This document shows, piece by piece, positions 24,402 through 36,053 of a stretch of 64,000 nucleotides of DNA. The position numbers were made by a program, and so were the translations under genes. The stretch comes from Rallus limicola (lineage: Eukaryota > Chordata > Aves > Gruiformes > Rallidae). Where the stretch lies: positions 13,708,001 to 13,772,000 of the forward strand of contig JAKCOZ010000014.1 in NCBI GenBank assembly GCA_022605955.1, given 5' to 3'. The stretch's first letter is position 1. Every line of letters starts with the position of its first letter. Under the pieces are notes generated by a model. It was not told where the DNA came from. It did no database searches and saw only the letters and a program-made list of their open reading frames with translations.

Positions 24402-27400
24402 GTAAGAATTTCCCTCTTAATTACAGAGAAAGAGCCAGCTAAAAACTGGCTATTTTGTATACCTACTGATATGTTCAGAGTGGCAGTGTGGCTGTGGAAA
24501 CTAGGGCCATTTGATTTATGTTGTGCATTTCAAAACAGGAGGGAAAGACATAACTAACAAACACAAACATACCTTGCAGCCCTCTGGGACAGTGTTTACT
24601 ACTGCGGTACCCAGAAGTGGGCTAGAGTTGGCTGTAAGCTGGGGCTGAGGGCCCAGCAGAAATTGTGGAACGTCTGCCTGCCTGATGGAGAGAAAATTTT
24701 TAAACTACATATAATAAACACTTTTTAAATGGTCTTCGTGAGCATTCAGTTGCATACTTGGTACTGTGAAGGTTGCCTAGCAGAGCCACGATTACAGGAG
24801 TATGGGCAGGAAGCAAAGACAAAGCCAGGCGTCTGGGGACGATGCACTGTGCCACGAGGGGAAAAGCTTGTAATATGAATGTTGCTGAAATATGAAGTAG
24901 TTCAATCTCATTGAGATGAAGGCTTTAGTCTTGCTGGCACAGCTGTGTCAGGAAGGGATTTATTATATTTTTGTCATCATTGCTATGCTAGCAAAAGCCC
25001 TAGTATATAGGAAGTTACACCAGGGGAAAACAAGAGGATTTTTTTTTTTCTTTTCTTGGATAACTTAATTTGCTCATGGAAATGATGTAAAACTGTACCT
25101 GCAAAAGGCTTTTTTGCTAGTGTAAATTTTCTATGCTTACATACCAGTAACATTACAAGAGTCTACAAGGACTTGCTGAAAAGAAATTATCTGAAGCTAA
25201 AACCATTCTCAGTATAAACTGTCCAATTCATATGACTGGACATATTATGTAAGAAAAAAATTAACATATTCAGGGATGCCACGAGTTGTTTTGGGGTTTG
25301 CTTTTGGTTGTTTTGAGGTTTTTCAACCATCCCTCTCAATATGTAGTCACTTTTAGCCTGAAGTTAAAGCTGAGAAAAGTCACGACGGCATCATTCAGAT
25401 GTTTTTTCCTTGTTGGGCATTTATTGCCTCCGAGGGACTAGGCAGTACTGGTGGGGCTTGAGACAGTGAGTCCCAGAAAGCCTTGCTTCCACGCCCTGAG
25501 AAGTATCACTTTCTTGGGCAGCACTGAGGGAGTCTCTCTTTGAAGACTCCCTCCCACATCTGTATACTGGGCTTGGAGCCAAGCCTCTCTTCTGTAAAGA
25601 AACCTTGCTAAAATTTCTCATTTCATGCCCCTTTATGGAGAGAGAGAGTGCAAGGGAAAGAGCGAAGGAGGTACGTGGCAAGAGTATTGAGAGAGCATAG
25701 CAGACTAGGCTCTTGATTTTGTGTGTTTGGGGACAAGGGGGCAGCAAGGAAGGAGGAGGCTTTATATTAATTAGCACCATTTTTCCCATCCCTTCCTCCC
25801 ACCTCGAAAGTGTTACAGTCTCCTTCTTCTCCTCTGTGAAACACATCTATATTTTTTTTAGACAACTGTTTATGTTTGAGTCCTTTGAACTAACAGAGGC
25901 ACTTGCAATAAATGTGCCTCCTGCCAGCCTCTGTCTAGTCTGCGTATGGACACTTAAAAGAGTTGAAGGATATGTCTTACATATCTCAGAAATATGCTAA
26001 GTTCACAGTGGTGGCACCTGAATCAGCTTTATTCTTCCCTCCCCCCTTAGAGTACAGTGGAATTGCTGGTGTATTATTTGATAAACAATCACCAATTAGT
26101 CGTTCCAGTCCTTGCTAATTCAGCAACTGCTCTCCAGGGCCTCCAGGCAGCTTGTATGCCAGTTCATGTGCTCGCCCCAGGTAGTTCTGAACTGAAGGAG
26201 TTTCCTTAATTGTTTTTGCTGTTAGTGTCTGTTTAACAGGTTTTGCTGCTCCTTTTGGTGAGCTAGGAGGTGTATTACAAATGCGCGTTCGCTGTCTTAC
26301 CTGTCCCCAGCGTGCCATTAACAACCCCAAAACCTAATGCTGTGGCCTTTCGGTACCTCTGCCCCAGTGGGTAGAAACACCCACTTCATGCACCCAATGG
26401 AGCATGGCCTTGCTGCAGCTTTGACAGGTGTGACACTGCTTCACTTTCTCAGCCATTTATAGGTCTGGGTACAGATGGGTGTAGCTCATGGATAGCTCTG
26501 CTGCCCCTGCTGTACACCTAGATCACAGACAAATCCGATCTCATTCTTCTGCTGACCACAGAGCGGGTGCAGGGCAGGATGATTAATTAGTCATCCTTGT
26601 TGGTAGATGTTAAAGCTTCTTGCAAATTCGGTTGAGCAACGAGCTGAGGATGGGAGAAGTGTCTCTCTGCTAATGCTTGCTCCTTATTCTTCTGTCTTAC
26701 AGGTGCCCAGCGATGACTGTGAAATCTGCTGCTGAAGCAAATTCTAGAGGAGGTGGCAGACCTGTGGTTGTGGATCCTTTGCACATACGAATGTTACTGT
26801 GTGTATCTGTTTGACCAGGGTAGAGTATTTAATGTATCACAGAAACAAGTTTTGTACCTCCAGTCTCAGTGTCAGTCTCACCATAGATCCTTCCTTCCAT
26901 TTGAGCCTTTAAAAAAACTGATAAAAAACTTTTTGAAAAAAATGTAACTTTCTATGAAAAATACACCCTGTTGTCATCTGGGGGAAAGGGAACTTTGCTG
27001 TATCCACTGTTGTTGTAAGTGAAATATGGTGTACTGCATGCTAAGTAACCGCTCCGTCAAATGTCAGTGTGAACCCAGAAACCCTCGGGAGAGGCAAAAC
27101 AATAAATATCTGTATTTTCTCTAAAAGCTTCCCTGTAAACTTCTTCTAAAGAATTTTGTTCATGAGACAACACAGAACAAGCACTTCTCAGCCTGGTGGC
27201 AGGGTTGTTGGGACTTCCGACCAAGTGCTCTTGAAAGTGTTCTGAGTCTCCACAACGATGAAGCCCACGGTGTTAACCAGGAATTGCATCGTCTGCGGTG
27301 AGCCGGAGACTTGAGCATTAGATGTTTCTATTTTCAGCCCCAGTGTTACTCCTTTATCACTACCTCCGAAGAAATGTCAAAGTCAACTTTTGTGAACCTT

Positions 27401-28411
27401 CTCTGCTCAAAAAGTCTGGGCAGAAAGTTGGGGAAAGCTGTTCAGCTGAAGTAATTACGTTTTTTTCTTTGGTTTCATATGCAGCGACACCCTGCCTTTT
27501 GATGTGTATGCCTTTTTCTTTCTCCACACGCCGCCCATGCTTCAACATTTTCATTCTGATTTGGGTAACCTATTTTTTTATAACACTTAATTTTCAAACA
27601 TATTTTCTTTCTTTCAGTCCTTCAAATGGGTTGTTTGGACTCCACATACATAGGCTGCTAGACTTGTATTAGAGATTGTAGAGAAAGGCTGGTACCATGG
27701 CATAGTATTTGCAGTATGGTGTGTCATCTTGTTACCAAACTAAGTAGGAAGGCATTATTCACAAGAAGGTGAGGTTATATTTGCTGCTGCTAAGTTCTTA
27801 GCCGTTCGGTTTTATCACTGGATGCCTGGATGTTTCTTTTTATGGAGTGCCTCTTTACTCTTTTATATTTTTATAGAGTAAAAGGCTGGTGGGGAGAATG
27901 AGGGTGTTATGTGCAGTAATGTTATAAATAACTTTGGGTCTCAGATTATTTGCATTATATCCACTTGCCTGAATGCATAAAGTTAAACAAGAAAGTCTTT
28001 GAGAAAAAGGAAAAAAATGGGCAGAACAATGTCGTGGATAGAAGGTCTAAAGGCAATGCTGCAGAATAGATTTATTGGAGAGCATTCCCCACCTACCTAA
28101 TAAACCAGACAGAAAATTTCTTACTCCTCCCACAGACTCAAACGTATCAAACAGAATATTAAAGCTTCAAAGATGCTGGTGTAAGGAAGAAGGAGAGTTA
28201 TTCAACATCCACCACGCTGAAATGACAGGCAAATGGGTGCATGCTGGGAGCTGAGCTGTGTTCCCAACCCAGAGATGGTGACTCTGGGGGGTAAGACGTG
28301 ATGAAATGCAGCTGTGGTGGAGAGGGGGAAGAACACACATAGGGTTTGTTGCTCTTCTGCGTTTACTCTGTGTGCTGTATACTTTGGGATAAATAAACAA
28401 GAAAAGCTTAC
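24402..28411. other. Gene-free stretch
   Basis: No gene is identified. A 71-codon minus frame at 26115-26330 contains RQRTRICNTP, superficially like part of a thrombospondin type 1 repeat, but the Trp/Cys core is missing. Open frames at 25421-25846 (141 codons) and 27322-27672 (116 codons) have no recognised domain. No repeat family is recognised. Confidence 0.5.
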
Positions 28412-28610
28412 TTTTTAGCTGTGTTTCGATCCCTGCGGTGGTACTTGGTTCAATAATGAGATATTCAACAATGCTGCGAACTCTTGAACCAACAAGGTGT
28501 GGGACAGGGATCCAGGAGAGTGTAGTGTGACCGCGGTTCCTCTCACTGAACACGTGTGAATGCTCGCCTGGGAGAAAGATGCCAAGGTCCTGGTCCTGTG
28601 GCTGCTGAAA
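28412..28610 (-). other. Exon-like open segment B, unknown product
   Basis: On the minus strand, 199 bp lie between an acceptor-like TTTGTCTCCGTTCCAG and an AAA|GTAAGC donor. One frame is open across its whole length and starts on a codon boundary at 28610. It encodes 66 residues beginning FQQPQDQDLGIFLPGEHSHV, plus one base. It lies inside a 152-codon open frame (28167-28625). Codon choice looks plausible for coding and the segment holds several CpGs. No family is recognised. It may be a real exon of an unannotated minus-strand gene or a chance pattern. Confidence 0.2.
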
Positions 28611-31600
28611 CTGGAACGGAGACAAACTCTGATTTCAGGCAAGGAAGCACTGAGCTCCAGGAGAGCCATGCTGTCATTGTGAAGGCTGTCTGACAGACTT
28701 CAGAGTATGTCTGTGCTTGTGGCTTTTTCAGTGCTGGAATTTAATTTCTTAAGTGTAATAACACCAGTGCATCCTTGTAATTTTATTGCATTTTTTATTA
28801 TGGCTATCATTTACAATAACCCTGCTGTCATACTGGCCTCTGGTATAGTTTCTGTAGTCTCTGACTCTACCTCCAAGATGATGTAAGTGATGCTGGACCA
28901 TTGCATATGGGCTAGGTTTTCTTTCTTCTTTCATTTCCTTCTTCCCAAATGCTGGTTGAGTCAGTGGGATTCTTCTGGCTTGTTCTTTCCTTGTGTTCAT
29001 CCTCAAACGTACACAGCATCCAGGTGACCTTTCCTCAGAGTAGAAGGATTAAATAAAACTTGACACAGCTGCTTCCTTGGTGCAGCAGAGATCATGGAAG
29101 ACACTGTGACCTTCTCATTTTTCCCATCCTTCCTGGATTCCTGATTCCCATCCTATATCGAAATCTTGCATTCCTGCTTGGCAGTTGGCCTGACCATTGC
29201 TTTCTTAGGAGGGAATTCAAATTCTGTAGGTCATTGAGGCAAGAGGAGCCCTTGGAGGACTTCTGGAATAGTAGGGCAAGTTCTGGTTCCCAGAAGTAAT
29301 AGAGAAACATCAGTCAATCTGCACGGGTGCACAGCAAATCTGCGAAGGAGAGCAGGGCAACGCTGGAGCTAGAGAAGCCCTGTGAGAAGAAATGGTTTGG
29401 CTCGTGGCTGTGACTCGAGCATGCACCGCAGAGTCCTCTAGCATCAAACCTCTGCTAGGCCAATTGGTCCCATATGCCAGTGGACTTTGATTTGTGACTG
29501 GGGTTAGCAGTGATTTGAGGCTTGTGTCTCTTCTGTAAATTCTGCTGAAAGCAGAGCTTCAGCTGTGAATCAGTTACAGGCATAGTTAGTTAATTCAGTG
29601 ATGTGTTTAAGTAACACTTTACATCTGGACTTGGCAACCATCTTGAAATCCTAATTTGAAAACAATAGCAAAGCACCAGGGACATGAGGATATGGAGTAG
29701 TCCACTGGCCTTTTTTTTTTACGATGAGAGCTGATGTTTCAGCGATCGCCTAGCACAGAGAATGTCTTGGAGAAGGCATGAGTGATTTTGAACAAAATTC
29801 TGTGACTGACAGGTCTCCAATGTTGTGGAATGAGAGGCAAAATTTTGTTATGGCCAAAAACTGGGGAGGAGGGGAGAAGCAGAGGGCTAGTCCAATCCGC
29901 TGGGGTAGAAAGAGATCAAAGTCAGGCTTTTGCCATCTGCAAATTAACTAAGATTCCTGTTGTTAACCCATTTACTGCTGATACTGAGAGAAGGCTGGAG
30001 TCATAAAGCTGCAAAATCTGCAATGGAAATGCTTAGTCTGTTCTGAAGTGGTATGGATTATGAATACCTTCTGAGCAGGTCAGTGGTGAGTAAAGCGAGT
30101 GAAGCTGAGCGTGATCAGTTGGTCCCGCTGGATCCAGAAGAGCCGAGTATGAGAGACCAGTGGGGACGCTTGGTCAAATTAGAACCACAGTCACACCCCA
30201 GCTGTGACACTGGGTTGCATTTCATCCGAGACTGCTAAGAGACTGAGAAACTGGGAAGGTATTGTACCGCCTTTGTGCCTGCGGTCTCAGCATGGTGCAT
30301 GGTTTTGGCCACCTGAGCAAAAAAAGGATGTGCCTGAAATAGGGGGATTGGGAAAAGGATGGCAAGGATGTTCAAGAGCCTGGGAAAACTTCTGCCAGAG
30401 AAAGGACCAAAAATTTAGCCTTAGTAGGTAGAGAAGAGGAGAAATTATGCAAGTATGGAGGATGCTGATTTCATTGGAGACAAGAGGTCAGGGACTTACT
30501 CTCTACTCAGCCTGTAGCATGGGCCCATGGGGGGGGGTGTGGAATGAAACTTCAGTTGTGGAAAAAGCTACTAATTATAGCTAACTGGGGAGGTGACAGT
30601 AACAGCTCTGATCCATGTTGTAAGCTCATCTTTAAGATTTTAAGAGGGGGAAGGCCTAGGTGACACCTGCAGTCCTACAAAAGCCTAACTCCCGACACAT
30701 GCACCTTTTCAGAGAGGCTGTTACTTAGTTACTTGATGCTCCAGTTTTCAGACCGTTACTTGAATTTTTCCTTATTCATCCCTCTTCTGCAATCCTGTTT
30801 ACATTCTATAAGGGGAGTTAATAATTCAGTGTACTGTGCTCAGTTACAAAAAAACAGCCAGCCTTTGATAGAGAAGTCTAGTGCTTGTGCTGTTACTGTG
30901 TTACTCAGCCACTGTGTAACTTTAAAATATCTTTTCTGATATGTACTATCTCCTGATTCTAGCTTGTGTGCTTTGGAAAAAAAAATGTCATTGCTTGATT
31001 AGCTGGCCTAAAGCCACTTACTCAGGTGTGTATGATACAAATGTGTGAGTATGGGTGTCTGTGTGCACACACAAATGAACTTACAGTGAAAGGTGATAGG
31101 GGATTGCTCAGTGGGATGCAAATAAGAATAACACAGGTTTGTTTTGCTGGGTTTTTTTCCAGTGGCTTTTATGACCTTCTTTCATGGTTGTACAGAGATG
31201 ACTTTCCCCATTGGGTCCTAGTTTCCTTCACAGTGTCAGAAGGATGGCTGCTGCTTCAAGCAATTGTTCCTTGAAGCAGAGTCATTATTTTTTCCCTTCC
31301 TTTGCCTTTCCCAAATGTTCTGCTAATGCTCTGGGTCCACACATTCCTTGTGCCATGGCAGTGTAGGAGTTAATTTTTCCTAGAGGCGTGGTGCAGCTCT
31401 AATGTAAGGTGTCTGTTGATGATAAACTCGCTGGAGAGCATAGAAGCTAATGCATGGCCTTAGATATTTTTGCATTTCTTGGAACACAGATACTAATCTA
31501 AGCATCCATGTGCCTTTGTATTGATTTGAAGTATATGGAGATGCTGAACAGCTGATCTCAGAAAAAAGCTGTTGTATAGAGACTTCCCTCTGTTTAGCTT

Positions 31601-31887
31601 GTTCTTAACAGTCTCAAGAAATCAGATTTTTTTCTAAGTAAGGTGAATGAAAATTCTGAAGCCTGAGTCTTCCCTCTGACAGAAAGATTTTTCTTTTGTT
31701 TTTATTTTCTTAAAGAAGCATTAATAAATTGGTTAGATTTTTAAAATATAAATATTGTTAAAAACTCTCTCAGGCTTGCAGAGAGAGAAGAGTTTAGTTT
31801 ACAAGCATGTCTTTTTCCAGATAGAGGTCAATTAAAAAGTTATTATTTTTTCCCATTTCTCCATTTTATTGCAGCTTTCCTTTCTAG
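28611..31887. other. Gene-free stretch
   Basis: No gene or repeat is recognised. It contains an octamer ATGCAAAT near 31117 and a run of eight G near 30531. Short open frames (at most 85 codons) are scattered over both strands. Confidence 0.55.
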
Positions 31888-32061
31888 GTGGCTGGAATGA
31901 TTAATGGTGTGTGCTGGGTTAATGCCTTGTGTTTGGGTACTCAAATGATAGAAGCGGCTTTGTGCAAAGCTTTTAGTGTGGATGCAAGATTGGAAGATAT
32001 TTTGAAGGTGGTGGATAGGCCATGGCACTTCCACTTCCCTCAATTTAGCCATAAATCAATT
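31888..32061 (+). other. Exon-like open segment F, unknown product
   Basis: 174 bp preceded by a very strong acceptor-like tract (TTGCAGCTTTCCTTTCTAG) and ending at ATT|GTGAGTGA. The segment is open for exactly 58 codons from its first base, beginning VAGMINGVCWVNALCLGTQM. The frame continues to a stop at about 32100. No domain is recognised. It starts and ends in phase 0, which is compatible with segment E at 24364. This is the best exon-like piece on the + strand but lacks independent support. Confidence 0.18.
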
Positions 32062-32204
32062 GTGAGTGATTTTCCCACAGTAATTTTTCATACAGTTTGA
32101 ACTTGGGTAATGAACATCCCTGTCCTGGAGTGAAATTGTGATTTTTCTAGATCATGTTGAAGACGATCAAGATTTATGAAGGGTGATGATGTAAACCCAT
32201 TATG

Positions 32205-32313
32205 CTTTCTCTCTCTTGTTTGCCCTTCCTTCCTTTCCTTCCTTCCTTCCTTGCCTTCCCTCCCTCCCCTCCTTACTTCCCTCCCTTCTCTCTCTCCTTC
32301 CTTCCTTCCCTCT
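32205..32313. repeat. Polypyrimidine (CTTCC/CCTT)n tract
   Basis: About 100 bp of almost pure C/T on the + strand, built from TTCC, CTTCC and CCTCC units with a few interrupting G and A. Such tracts are unstable in length and can form intramolecular triplexes. The arginine/glycine/glutamate-rich frame on the other strand is a by-product of the repeat. Confidence 0.93.
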
Positions 32314-35300
32314 GAGCCCAAGGAGCTTTACCCTGCATGAACAGTTGTTTCTCAGTGACAGACAGCAGGAAACAGCACTAACCTGGATGGATATGAGATG
32401 GTTCAGATCAAGTAACGGAAGGAAGTGAGCAACTTCATACAGTTCTGAATGTTTTAACCCATCTTAACCTATTGCATTTGCTTTTTATATTGCTTGGTAT
32501 CAAAGTGCAGTTCTGCTTTAGAAAGGAACTTTGTAGAAATGACGTTGGGAAGTCTTGTATTCATTTTGTCTCCTCCTCAGCTTCTGCATCAAATGCTCGG
32601 TTTGAAAGCAAAAGGATATTTTGTCATCTGTTCCTGACAGTGCCCAAATCTTTTCTGGGCTCTGATGCACGAGGTAGAGCCCTTTCTTCCCTCTCTCTCC
32701 CTCTGTCCCCATCTTTGCCATTGACTAAGGTGAAGCTGCCAGTCCTGAGTGACATCTCCAGCTCCTAAGGATGCCCTTTGTACCAGCGCAGCAAACAGTC
32801 GCACTGGAACACTGCATCAATACATTGGGTAAAATTCTGCAGGATTGTATTTCTGTCTTGCTTGGCTGGTAGCTGTGAGGTTCAGTGGCAACTTAGTAGA
32901 TCTGGAGCAGAGACCCTTTCCCTGAGAAGGACCAGCTAGGTCTCTGAGAAATGTTTGGCAAGTCATCTGTTAATAAGTGCCTTTGTTTTTCAACCGGTAA
33001 TAAATACTCATGCACACAAACTCGCCTGGCTGCAGTCTGCCTGAAATTAAGTTGCAGATTGTATCTGGCCCTTGGGCCAGGAATTCCTTGTTCCTGTATT
33101 AGACAGCGTCTAATAGTAGTTGAAAGAGAAAATTTTTAGAAATCATTTTGCCAGTGACTCTGGAGAGACAATGAATGTAAATCCTTGCAGACTTACAAAG
33201 ACTGCAGTCAGAATACTGAGTGAAACAAAGTGCAACATAGCGGTTCCTCCCTACATCACAGGCTTCAAAGATTTAGTATTCAAAAGAATGTGGGAAATTG
33301 GGTCATTTCTGTACAGTTTAGAAAAGATCTGAGGTTACCAACTCTCTTGCTTTAGCCATGCAGAAACTCTGAGGCTGGATTAGCAGGAACTCTGAACAGG
33401 ATTTTCCTCTGCATTTAACATGAAAATCTAATAAATTTCATTGAACTCAGTGAGTGAAGTTCTGCCACCATTGAAATGGATGTCACAATTTCCATTGCCT
33501 TTTGTGGGAATAGGAGATCACCCTATAAACAGAAAGCCAATGTAGACTCTCTAGGTCTTAAACAGTCATTTCTATCAGAACATACTTATTGTAACACTTC
33601 TTGAATGTCTTGTTTAAAAAAAAAAGCAATTTAGCTTTCTTACTCAGAAGCAAATATTCTGCCTTTTAAAACTGGCTAAAATTTACTTTTCAGTAATTAC
33701 CACTTAGAGTGACACCTTAAAAGATCAGAAGGTAGCAAGGAGGTGGAGTTAATTACCATCAAATAAATACGTATTCGTTTTCCTTCTTGCAAGGAGTTTG
33801 AATTTCTGTTACTCTTCCCACCTTTATTTTTGATGAGTAATACAAAAGGGAGTTGCTGTAATGATTTTATAGTCCCCAAATAGTTTTCAGAGTTTATGGG
33901 ACAGTATTTTATAACTACATTCTGTAAGCAGTGGTGTCTTTTGGAATGGCCATGAAATGTTATAGTAGAGATTTCAAAAATACAGGGCCTTGGCGGAGGT
34001 TTCTGCAGGGAGGAAAAAAAATTACTTTAGCTCAATTTAGAGGATGTGTCATACCAGGGGGGGTGGCCCCAGGGCTGCCTGGGTTTGTAGGCTGATAGGT
34101 CTGTTTCATCAGGTGGGAATTAGTAGATGTAAGAGCAGCCAGAAGCAGGTCAGAGTGAAAGGCCAGGTTGCCTGTGCCCATCTCCAGCACTTGGAGTTAT
34201 CAGGTTTCTCACTGAGCTTAAATTGATACTTTGTCCTTTTACTTCCCTAGATTCGCCAACTTCCTAAACCAGAGGGTACAATAATAGATTAGCAAGGGAA
34301 GGGGAAAGCACAACATCTGTTTTCTCTTTTTCTGTGACAAGGCTCTGAAGGAGATCTTCGTTTAGTCATTTTTTTTCCTGACACCTGTGTCTCAGCAATT
34401 ACCCTGCTAGAAATTAGTACAACCTGGCAGAGCTTTTACACGAAGCATGCATGTAAGAAAATCTGACTGTGAGGAGCTTGAAGTAGAAGCAAGGATTTAA
34501 AGAGGGGGTAAGATAAAGAGATGCCTGGTTTTGTACTATATTTTATTCTTAATTACTCTTCTTGATGCTTCTTCCTCCCAGCATCTCAATTTTCAAGCTA
34601 AGTCTCCTTTACCCTGTGTGAATGCCTACCAAGTTTGATGTTCGTTTCTTTTCTATATATACCTGTTTCTTCAAACAACACCAGGCCAACTTTTTGTTTG
34701 CCCAAGAAAATAAAGCAAGCTTTGGCAAGGAAAATAAAATAATCTAATGATATCATAGCAGTGTAAATTTCACATAAAGATTATAAGACATTTTGGTTGC
34801 AGGCTGTTAACCATACTACCAGTACATTACAGAAGTCTAGATTGCAGTTGTCAGCATTCCAGAGTTTCACCCACTAAGTCATTAATTTGTTCTCATGTCT
34901 GGAAGATTTAGCATGCCACTATAGTTTCTTGCATATTAATTTTTGGTAAGTTTTAAAAAATAGTAACTAAAATGTTTTTTGATAATAGAACCTCCAAATA
35001 CCTGAGACTCACATTTATTCTGTTGAATGCCAAAGTCAATTATAGTATTATTTGTATGTTCAGCTAGCTAAAAAAGTAAATGTTACATCTAGGTCTGAAA
35101 GCCTGATGTGAAATATGACTGAAAAATATCACAGACTGAACATTACAGACCCCTCTCTTTCTATGCATTTCTGAAAACAAACATAGACCAAAGTATTGCC
35201 TATTATCACGTGAAAAGAGGGACTCTGCTACTATCTCATATTTCTCTTGTCTCTAAGAGGAACAGATTAAGACATTTGAACACCTCAGCTAGACTTCTTA

Positions 35301-36028
35301 TAGGTTGGCTTGAACTTACTGAGCATATGGTGTTTTTGGGTAAACAGAGAGCCACTAAGAAGCTATTTGAAATCTTTTGGAATATATACGCCAATCAAGT
35401 TCCCACTGGGATCTGACACTATTGCGTGGAGCTCAGATCATGTAACTGGTGCTTAACCAGATCTAAAAAAGGAAGCAACTAGCCTGAGCTAATTCTCTGG
35501 GTTCCCTCTACAATCAAGGAGTTAAGGAGGTAAATTCATTGCACTTAATTTAGAAGCTTGTGTTGGAATTAAATGAATCTTCAGCTGCCTGTGTCCTGAC
35601 TAATTATAATGGGAATTAGCTGGCTCGCCTTGGATAGGATATGTACCCTAACTTTGAAATAAAGTGAAGTGAGAAGAATCCTGCCCCAAACATCCCTTTT
35701 CCTGTGCTGTGGTCTGGGTGGAGTTGTAATGAAACATAATACCATTTGTGTCAACTGACCATTGTTACCTGGTGTAAACTGCAGAGATAAATGTTGAGGA
35801 CAAGGGGTGTCCAAAATACAGGCAGAGACATGGATTCTTTTGGGTTTTTTTAAGGGAGCTGTGGGATTTCAGCATCCGAAAACTGCTGGAGAAGTTTGCC
35901 TGGTTAGAGTTGCCAGATAGCAATTAAGCCTAGCAACACGGGCTGTTTGCTGTCGAGACTGAAGCATATGAGTTGAGTACACCCTGTTCTAGAGGGAAGT
36001 TCATGGGCTGGCTGCTTTGATTTTGTTT
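32314..36028. other. Gene-free stretch
   Basis: AT-rich non-coding sequence with no recognised gene or mobile element. Open frames reach 98 codons (32472-32768) and overlap on opposite strands. No RNA gene is seen. Confidence 0.55.
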
Positions 36029-36053
36029 AAAAAAAAAAAAAAAAAAAAAAAAA
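36029..36053. repeat. Poly-A run (25 A)
   Basis: An uninterrupted run of 25 A. Upstream there is no polyadenylation signal and no gene-like sequence, so I read it as a simple homopolymer and not as the tail of a retrocopy. Confidence 0.9.

Noticed and set aside
26115..26330. Minus-strand frame with WGQ...RQRTRICNTPPSS, resembling a thrombospondin type 1 repeat
   Set aside because: The WSxWSxC and CG core, and the later conserved cysteines of that repeat, are absent. Only about ten residues match, so it is probably coincidence.
36029..36053. A25 as the tail of a processed pseudogene
   Set aside because: There is no AATAAA-type signal or gene-derived sequence upstream, and I found no flanking target-site duplication.
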